DNA of 12,256 nucleotides, from positions 1 to 12,256 of the forward strand of contig JANBTH010000719.1 of the NCBI GenBank assembly GCA_027578815.1, read 5' to 3'. The stretch comes from Coemansia sp. RSA 1804 (taxonomy: Eukaryota > Kickxellomycota > Kickxellomycetes > Kickxellales > Kickxellaceae). The notes below the pieces were generated by a model. That model had not been told where the DNA came from and did no database searches. It saw only the letters and a list, made by a program, of their open reading frames with translations. Positions 1 to 6,080 of the stretch are shown here, in pieces. The first letter of the stretch is position 1. Every line of letters starts with the position of its first letter. The translations under genes and the position numbers were made by a program.

Positions 1-3000
1 GACCACGCGCCCGGCGATGCTGCGTGCGCCGTAGCCAGCGGCGACGACACGCGCGGCGCCGTCGAATGCACCGGCGGAGACAGCGTCGGCGAGAAGTGCG
101 TGGCACGCGATGTTGCCGATGTCGGCGCTGCCGCTGGCGTGGGTGTCGATGCCGGCTTCGCTGACAGCTTGAGCTTCAGCTTGACTCTGGGCGGCGCCTG
201 GTCCCCGTGGGCCGACGGCGTTGCCGAGGTGTTTATCGGCGGCGGAGGCATCCCGCTACCAGCTGCCGCATCTGCTGCTCCTGCTGCTGCTGCCGCGGGT
301 GGCTCCGGATGCCACTTGCGCTTGCCGGCGCCAAAGAAATCCGCTCCTCCGTCTGCATCTGCAGCCAATGCAAGCGGCCGTGCGCTGGAGCTGCCGCTGG
401 CAAACTCGCCCGGCACCACAGCGGCGGAGAACGGATCCGCATAGGCGTCGCCTCCGCCAACCATCGCCAGCGCCAGCGGCATGTCCTCGCTGTCGCTCGA
501 TCCGGTGGACTTGGCGCTCAGCATCGGCTGCGCGCCGTGGCGCGGCTTCTGGCGGCCGCCCAGCTTGATCTTCAGCTTCTTGCGAGTCTTGGGCGCGCGC
601 GGCGGGATGGAGCAGTCGGCGACCTGGTAGACCAGCATGGCCAGCGCGCCAAGCAGCACGTGCGCCGGCTGCGGGAGCGTCGCGTCGTAGACCGCCGATG
701 CAACCATTGTCTGCAGCGCGCGCGAGTCCGGCAGCGCGTCAATGAGAGCTTCGAGCCCGCCGACCAGCCGCGCGTCGGTGTCGATGTGCTCGGTGGCCTC
801 GCTGCCTTTCTCCTCCATGAACAGCAGGCTGCGATGCTGCTGCCCAAACACCATTGCGCGCACCATGGCCAGCTGCACCAGATTCCTGCTGGCGGCGGCG
901 GCGAGTCGCGGCTCCCCGCGCGAGTCGCTGGCAGCGGCCACAAAGAGCCGCGCCGCCGCCGCGTCGCCGCCCAGTCCCCAATGCAGCATCAGTCCGCCAA
1001 CGGCCGTCTCGCGCACTGCGACATAGGCGTCGGCGGCGGCCATGCTGGCAAACAGCGCCGTGTTGAATAGCTGTGCGCGCGGCTGCACCAGCGACAGGCG
1101 CAGCAGCGCTTCCAGACAGGCGCGCGTCAAAACGTTGTGGAACGAAGGAGCCAGCGCGTCCACCTTGCGCAGCCGCTCGATCTCGCCCAGCACCGCATCC
1201 TCGTCGGCGCGCGGCGCAGCACCCAGCGAGTAAGTGCGTGCAAATCTCGTGCTGTGCACCACGCTGTTGGCCAGCGCGCGCACCAGCGTTGCCAGGAAGA
1301 AGCTGTCGCTGTACACGTTCTCGCTGTTGTCGTTGTACCGCAGCGCACCCGCCATCAATCTGCGCGCTGCCAATGGCGCCTCGCCGTGCTGGTCGCGGAT
1401 GTTCGATAGCGCGGCAAGCACCGCCTTCTGCGTGAAATACTCGCCGATGTTGGCAAAGTTGTTGGGTCGCGGCAGCCGCGGCACCTCGATGTCCTCGCCA
1501 TCGCCATCGCCAGTCCCCTCGGATCCAATGGAGTCGGATCCGTTTGCCGGCGGCAGGCAGTACCGGTTCTTGTAGATCTTCACCAGATGGTGCAGCCCGA
1601 TCCAGCCCAGCGCCGGCCGCGCAAACCGCTCCAGCGCCAGCGCTGCATCCACGCGCACGCGGTAGAATACGCGCGCATCCATCACCGTGCGCATCAGCGT
1701 GGTCGATGCTGCCGCCGACGGCACATGCTGCAGCGCATCCACAGCCTCCAGCTGCGCCGCGACGTCGCGGTCCTTCTGCAGCTGCGCCGCCCACATGAAG
1801 TCGGGCTGCGCAAAGTGGATGATGCACGCCCACTCGAGATCCGAATCGATGCGGATCCACTCAAACGTTGCGCTCGCCAAGCTCTCCTCGTCATCCTCGC
1901 CCCACTCAACCACGCGCCAGTCGCGCTTCGCCTGCGCGCTCTCGGCGCCAAACAGCGCGATGCTGCTGCCGTACTCGTCGTCGTCCTCAATGCCCAGAAC
2001 CTCGGCGTTGACATTCAGCTCCTCGGCCGCCGCCGCCATCTGCCGCATGTGGAAGCGCTTGGTGCTGCGCCGGATGCGCTTGTACTTTGTGTTGAACTGC
2101 ACCTCGAACTTCTTCCACCGCTCGTGGATGTCCAGCACGTGCTCGTACGGCGTGCCGTCGGCCTCGCGGATGCGCGCCGTCATCTGCCCGGAAAACAGCT
2201 GTCGCGGCCGCACCCATGGCGCTGTCGCCTTGGCGTTCGTCGACTCCTGGTGCATCGTTATCTCCACCGCCAGCTTCTTGCGGTTGAAGGCGTAGCTGAA
2301 GTGGAACACCGGGCATCCGGTTCCATAGATCCACTGATCCGCAAACTGCTTGACATCCACGCCGCTCACCTTGCGACTCATCCGCAGGAACCACGCCGTT
2401 GCCACCGCGTTCGAGTGGCCCAGATCTCCGCTCATTGCCGCCACAAGCACCTTGGGCACAATGCGATGCAGCCCAAGCGACATCCCGCCCTTCATCATCC
2501 GCCGGTCAAGCATGTACAGGATTATCGGCGCCTTCAGCTGCACGAACTCGACCTCGTCCTGCCGCACCACCGGCGCCTGTCGCGGATAGCTCACGGGACG
2601 CTGGTTGACGTCGGCGTGGCACAGTCGCTCCATATCGCGCTTCAGTCGGTACCGGTGCTCGTTGGCTCCCAGGTTGTGCCGCACAAACATGCCTGCCACG
2701 TACCCAGCCAGCCCAGCAACCAGCCAGTAGTCGCTCCACGACTCTGGCACAATGTACGTGCCAAACCACTGCTGCGCGACGGCAAGCCCCAGAGCCCGCC
2801 GCGTGTCGTACACCTGCTCGATCACGGTGCGCGGATGCAGAAGGTCTGTGCTGGCAATCGTCAGCGATGCGCACGTGATCACCGGCTCGCGCAGCCCGTC
2901 CATGAACACAACCTTGTACGTCGCGTACGGATACGAGCCAAACTCCTGCGAGTGGAACGCGAGCGCCTCGGGAATGAAGCCGCACGTGTTTTCCAGATCG

Positions 3001-4184
3001 TCCTGGTGGCCGCTGCCGCTTGCAAACGCAAAAACTCCGCCGATTGCATCCACCGTGGCTTTGCGCAGCACCATGGCGCTGTGGCTGGCCTTTGCGGCGG
3101 CAGTAGCAGCAGGCTCTGCTTCTGCTTCTGCGCCTGCCGCCTCTGGTGCTGGCGCTGGCACTTGTGCGTCTCCTCCGCCTTCACTCGCAGTCGATTTCTC
3201 TGCATCTGCATCTGCATCTGCTTGCGCCTCTGTCTCTGATGCGCCGCCATTCTGCCTGCCGCTGCCTCCGCTGTCCGATCCAGCAAGCAGCTGGCTGCCA
3301 TCCAGCGTACACGCGCTGGTGAATGGGCCGATTGCAAAGCCCAGGGTACAAGCAGGCGTGGCCGTCGACATAATGTACCGGAAGATACGTCTGGCCGGAT
3401 CGTGCGGATGAACAACAAGCGAGCTGAGTTCGCCGGCGGAAACCACCACCAGCGGCAACAGACTGGCGGCTGGGTCATCGAGTGACGATAATCCGACACA
3501 CGCCGGTACCGAGAAAAACAAGTCCCATGTGCATCGTGCGCGCATGCTGTCCACGCACGGCACCCATGTGCGCGTGGTGCTTGGATACACCTTTGTCTCG
3601 GTGTGCGCTGTTGTTGTCTGGTTATCTGTCCCGCTGTTGAATACTATACCGCATGTCGGGTTGACCATGTAGAACTCGATCCGTACGCGCAGGCCCTTGA
3701 ATGTCGGCTCCCGTGCTGCTGCTGTTGCTGCTGAGTCGTTGTCGTCTTCTATTGGAGTAATCTGCACCTGCGCCGGTATGCTAATCACCAGCTCTCCATC
3801 GCTCTCATCACTCTGTACCCGCAGCGTTTTCTTTAACAACTCGTGTCGCGTTGCTGGGGTGTTGTGCTTGAACTCGCAAGGGTATCCATCGATACTGGCG
3901 CTTCTGATGACTAGATTCTTACGTAATAGCAAACCAAAAGAAGCACCACCATTGGACAGCAATCAACACTGTTAGGCGCCATCATTCTCATTCGTTTTCT
4001 ACATCTCCTTATTGCTCCATATTTGTTATTATAATGGCTTACCTGGTCGCTCACAATGCAGTTGTATTGTCGTCAGGTCTTGGCTTTTTGGCTCCACCGA
4101 TAACTCTGTAATCCCCTTGATGACCCGTTTGTCAAAATTAAAGTCCAGCGAAACGAGCTGGTGACTGACTCTGAATTTTTCCAT
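1..4184 (-). CDS. TAF2: TAF2, TFIID subunit 2 (M1-peptidase-like fold), partial at the C-terminal end
   Basis: TAF2 is a nuclear TFIID subunit that, in the known family, helps contact core-promoter DNA. The model is exon 1 4184-4043 and exon 2 3910-1, with 1350 complete codons and no stop before the edge. The start ATG has A at -3 and G at +4, and an in-frame stop lies just upstream. Residues 6-9 read VSHQ, as at family N-termini. RTWVPCVDS (about 161-169) and AQQWFG (about 426-431) are TAF2 hallmarks, as is QWIYGTGCPVFHFSYAFNRK (about 571-590). The M1 zinc site is lost: HEXXH is LAVAQ at 423-427, and the third-ligand Glu is Ala446 (WLVAGLAGY). An acidic Ala-rich insert occupies 258-321. Helical-repeat-like sequence follows, then a disordered Lys/Ala/Pro tail from about 1150. 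Human TAF2 has about 1200 residues, so little is probably missing. The family call is secure; the start and splice sites are inferred. Confidence 0.93.
3..599 (-). other. Disordered Lys/Ala/Pro/Ser-rich C-terminal tail of TAF2
   Basis: The last 200 or so residues visible here (from about 1152) are low complexity. They contain two short lysine/leucine motifs, KKLKIKLGG near 1158-1166 and VKLKLKLS near 1290-1297, set in Ala/Ser/Pro/Gly-rich sequence. Lysine-rich disordered C-termini are known in animal TAF2; a shared role here is inference. The reading frame stays open to the window edge. Confidence 0.7.
3090..3281 (-). repeat. Low-complexity acidic Ala/Glu/Gly insert in TAF2
   Basis: This is an in-frame stretch of about 64 codons (residues 258-321) rich in Ala, Glu, Asp, Gly and Pro. 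It includes an ADADADA run encoded by three copies of the hexamer TGCATC (plus strand, 3201-3218) and a nearby EAEAEAEP-like run. It separates two conserved parts of the M1-like domain: FAIGPF on the N-terminal side and the segment beginning VLRKATVDAIGG. It probably forms a disordered surface loop that grew by triplet or hexamer slippage. Confidence 0.8.
3911..4042 (-). other. TAF2: TAF2 intron 1 (132 nt, GTAAGC...CTAG)
   Basis: Exon 1 ends in phase 1 at 4043 before GTAAGC, and exon 2 resumes at 3910 after TCTAG. Splicing gives LHCERPVIRSASIDG, which lines up without a gap to other TAF2 proteins as I recall them. Read through, the intron gives an in-frame TAA within a few codons, so retention would truncate the protein near residue 52. 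A CTAAC branch-like element lies about 60 nt before the acceptor. A second phase-compatible donor, GTGAGC at 4054, is described in the findings. Confidence 0.8.
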
Positions 4185-4599
4185 TCTCGTTGGCAACCGT
4201 CAAATATATGTGTATATGTACGAGGTTCTCCAACTATCCGTATTATGCTTGCCTCTGGTCTTTTTTCCTTGCTTCGTGTTACAACAATCGCACTCGTTTT
4301 GACAGTAGACGGTAGATTAATGCTGATATTTCTCTGGCAGGTATAAGGAAAATAATAAAATGGAAAAACAAATGAAATAAAGAAGAAAATATAATCGCTG
4401 AACGGATAATTACAAAATGTGTAGGAAGCAAAGTAAACTCTTCAAAGAACAAAAGAAAAAAGATGAACAATTTTGGTCAGGTATGTTTTATATTAATTAT
4501 TATAATAGCGTACACTTGACGATAACCACAATAATCAGTAATGTCGTTTTACGCCAAATAAATTCACTACTTTTCCCTGATAGTATAATGGGGCCTTTG

Positions 4600-4607
4600 C
4601 ACGTGAT
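4600..4607 (-). promoter_or_regulatory. E-box ATCACGTG upstream of TAF2 (Cbf1-type site)
   Basis: On the minus strand the sequence reads ATCACGTG, which matches the RTCACGTG site of fungal bHLH factors such as Cbf1. It lies about 416 nt upstream of the TAF2 ATG. An identical octamer inside the TAF2 coding region (about 2873-2880) shows that chance occurrence is possible. Confidence 0.35.
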
Positions 4608-4977
4608 CCGCTATCTGATTATATATTATGATCAGGAAGATATGATTAGCACCAACTGTGGAGATCCAAAAAAAAACATCAAGGTCCAATGTGTAAAAAG
4701 CAGTTAGTTAATGACAACCCGTTTTTTACAACACGGCGTCAATCTATTTTGCCTAATTCAATGGATAACATGAGATCCTGTCAACAACCAACCATTTTTG
4801 TTTTTTTGTAACCTTTTTCTGCTCTTCTGTGGTACATTAATGAAGATGAGACAAATAATAACAAAATTTCGAAAAAGCAAAATTAAAATAAAGTAAACCA
4901 GATTCTGACAACTCTATTCGCCATTACGTTCTCTCTTGCTCTATCCTCGTTTTCCACTGCATATATTAAAAATTCTG

Positions 4978-4995
4978 TTGCTGCTGCTGTTGTTG
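4978..4995. repeat. YTG trinucleotide microsatellite
   Basis: Six consecutive YTG units (TTG, three CTG, two TTG) sit in non-coding AT-rich sequence. It is a short simple repeat with no evidence of function. Confidence 0.7.
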
Positions 4996-5750
4996 TAATT
5001 GAGTACGAGTAAGAATAGTCTAGTTCGCATTTTCTTGCACATGTAAAGCAAATTTCTTTCTTACATAGGGAATAAAATCATTATAATTACATTCTTTTCT
5101 ACGTTATACAATTGGCATGTGGATATAAATTAATAAAAAAATTTACTCGGAGAAAATACTCATTCTCTTGATTTCTTTCATTCGTCCTTCACACTGAAGC
5201 AAACAAAAACAAAAAAGTTAAAGAAATGCCACGGTAAGCCAAGAAAAAACAATATTTTTTTCCTTTTTTCTTTCCTTCTAATTCACTTTTGTTTCCATGT
5301 CCGATGCGCATTATCTCCAATTTTTTGTATGTTTTTTACAATTACAATACGTCATCCAGTATCAGTTTATTTAAACAATAACAAATAAACCACGCACATT
5401 TTTTGGTATTCTAAACGCATTAGTAGTAAAGTCAATTTTGTGCATGGGGTTTTTTGTTATTTTGTTCCGGATATTCTTTGCATTAATTTGCAGAGCAACA
5501 ACAAAAAATCAAAAAATAATCTCATGTGTAAAAAAACAAAAGCGTGGTAGTCTTTTTTTCTCCTTCTCGTATGCAGCCTATGTGAGTTGTTTACATGCCA
5601 TGTTCTGCTTGTATGCAAGCATAAAGCCCAGGCTGTTCTCTTGTGCAGCAAGAAAAAAAAACAGAGAAACGGAAAAAGGCTGCAGAAAATTATTACCAAA
5701 GTTTCCAAGGCCTGTTTTTGATTCTGTCGTAAAGCACACATTATGTGGTT

Positions 5751-5790
5751 TGCCATCTCACAACGTTGACAGCTCGCGGTTGAGATGTCA
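5751..5790. repeat. Imperfect inverted repeat (10-bp arms, 20-nt loop)
   Basis: Arms TGCCATCTCA (5751-5760) and TGAGATGTCA (5781-5790) are complementary at nine of ten positions, around a 20-nt loop that is more GC-rich than its surroundings. It lies about 290 nt beyond the stop of the zinc-finger gene, so it could fall in or after that 3' end. No T-run follows in the right place for a bacterial-type terminator. Confidence 0.4.
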
Positions 5791-6074
5791 CTATGCAAAT
5801 AAGAGAATCCCTTTTTGCATGTGTTTCTGCGTGTTGCTTATAAGACTCTTCATACATGCAAATGCATTTTGATAGAATTCAATTAGCAATCCAACTTCAA
5901 AAAACAGCGAGGATGTTGGTCCCCACTTTTTAATGGAATTATTGCTTGTGATAATGACCAGCCAGCACATGTTTTTATCTCAGAATGCCCTTCTTACACA
6001 CAAACATATACATTGCATGTAAGAGCGTCAATTGTAATCAACCGCAGCCAGCATCCAGTGTAATTGAACCAATA

Positions 6075-6080
6075 TTTATT
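6075..6080 (-). terminator. AATAAA polyadenylation-type signal overlapping the stop of the zinc-finger gene
   Basis: Read on the minus strand, the TAA stop (6082-6080) runs directly into ATAAATATT, forming AATAAA with its first base at 6080. It is a perfect positioning element but unusually close to the stop. It would give a very short 3' UTR unless a more distal site is used. Confidence 0.4.

Larger units (their letters stand above)
4185..6079. other. AT-rich intergenic spacer: TAF2 upstream region and 3' flank of the zinc-finger gene
   Basis: I see no convincing gene in this 1.9-kb stretch on either strand. GC is low (about 25% in the line from 5101), with many A and T runs. The open frames present, up to 144 codons at 5438-5872, encode unpatterned Phe/Lys/Cys-rich sequence typical of chance frames. 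The half nearer 4184 should hold the TAF2 promoter. Notable sites are an ATCACGTG E-box at 4600-4607, a six-unit YTG microsatellite at 4978-4995, an imperfect inverted repeat at 5751-5790, and several ATGCAAAT-like octamers between 5793 and 5863. No tRNA or snRNA signature was seen. Confidence 0.7.

Noticed and set aside
739..1860. A 373-codon minus-strand frame overlapping TAF2
   Set aside because: It is out of frame with the conserved TAF2 reading and is Arg/Gly/Ala-rich nonsense typical of a frame-shifted GC-rich gene.
2700..2790. Active M1 aminopeptidase
   Set aside because: HEXXH and the third-ligand Glu are replaced by LAVAQ and Ala, and the diagnostic motifs are those of TAF2.
3201..3221. 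Possible minisatellite or CRISPR-like array
   Set aside because: It has only three perfect hexamers and lies in frame inside TAF2. There are no spacers, so it is a coding simple repeat.
1587..3239. A 550-codon plus-strand open frame, and a 287-codon one at 207-1070
   Set aside because: Both are antisense to TAF2 in a mirrored codon register. The GC-rich TAF2 frame rarely uses TTA, CTA and TCA codons, so the opposite strand lacks stops. Their His/Arg/Ala-rich sequence matches no family I know, while the minus frame is clearly TAF2.
4417..4707. 96-codon plus-strand frame upstream of TAF2
   Set aside because: It has random composition, lies in the presumed TAF2 promoter and shows no recognisable motif.
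5438..5872. 144-codon plus-strand frame in the spacer
   Set aside because: It is AT-rich with no domain, no low-GC-to-high-GC transition as in real genes here, and Lys/Phe/Cys-rich chance composition.
4185..6079. tRNA, snRNA, rRNA or transposon in the spacers
   Set aside because: By eye I found no tRNA T-loop pattern, no spliceosomal RNA signature, no terminal repeats and no transposase or reverse-transcriptase motifs. A covariance-model search would be more sensitive.
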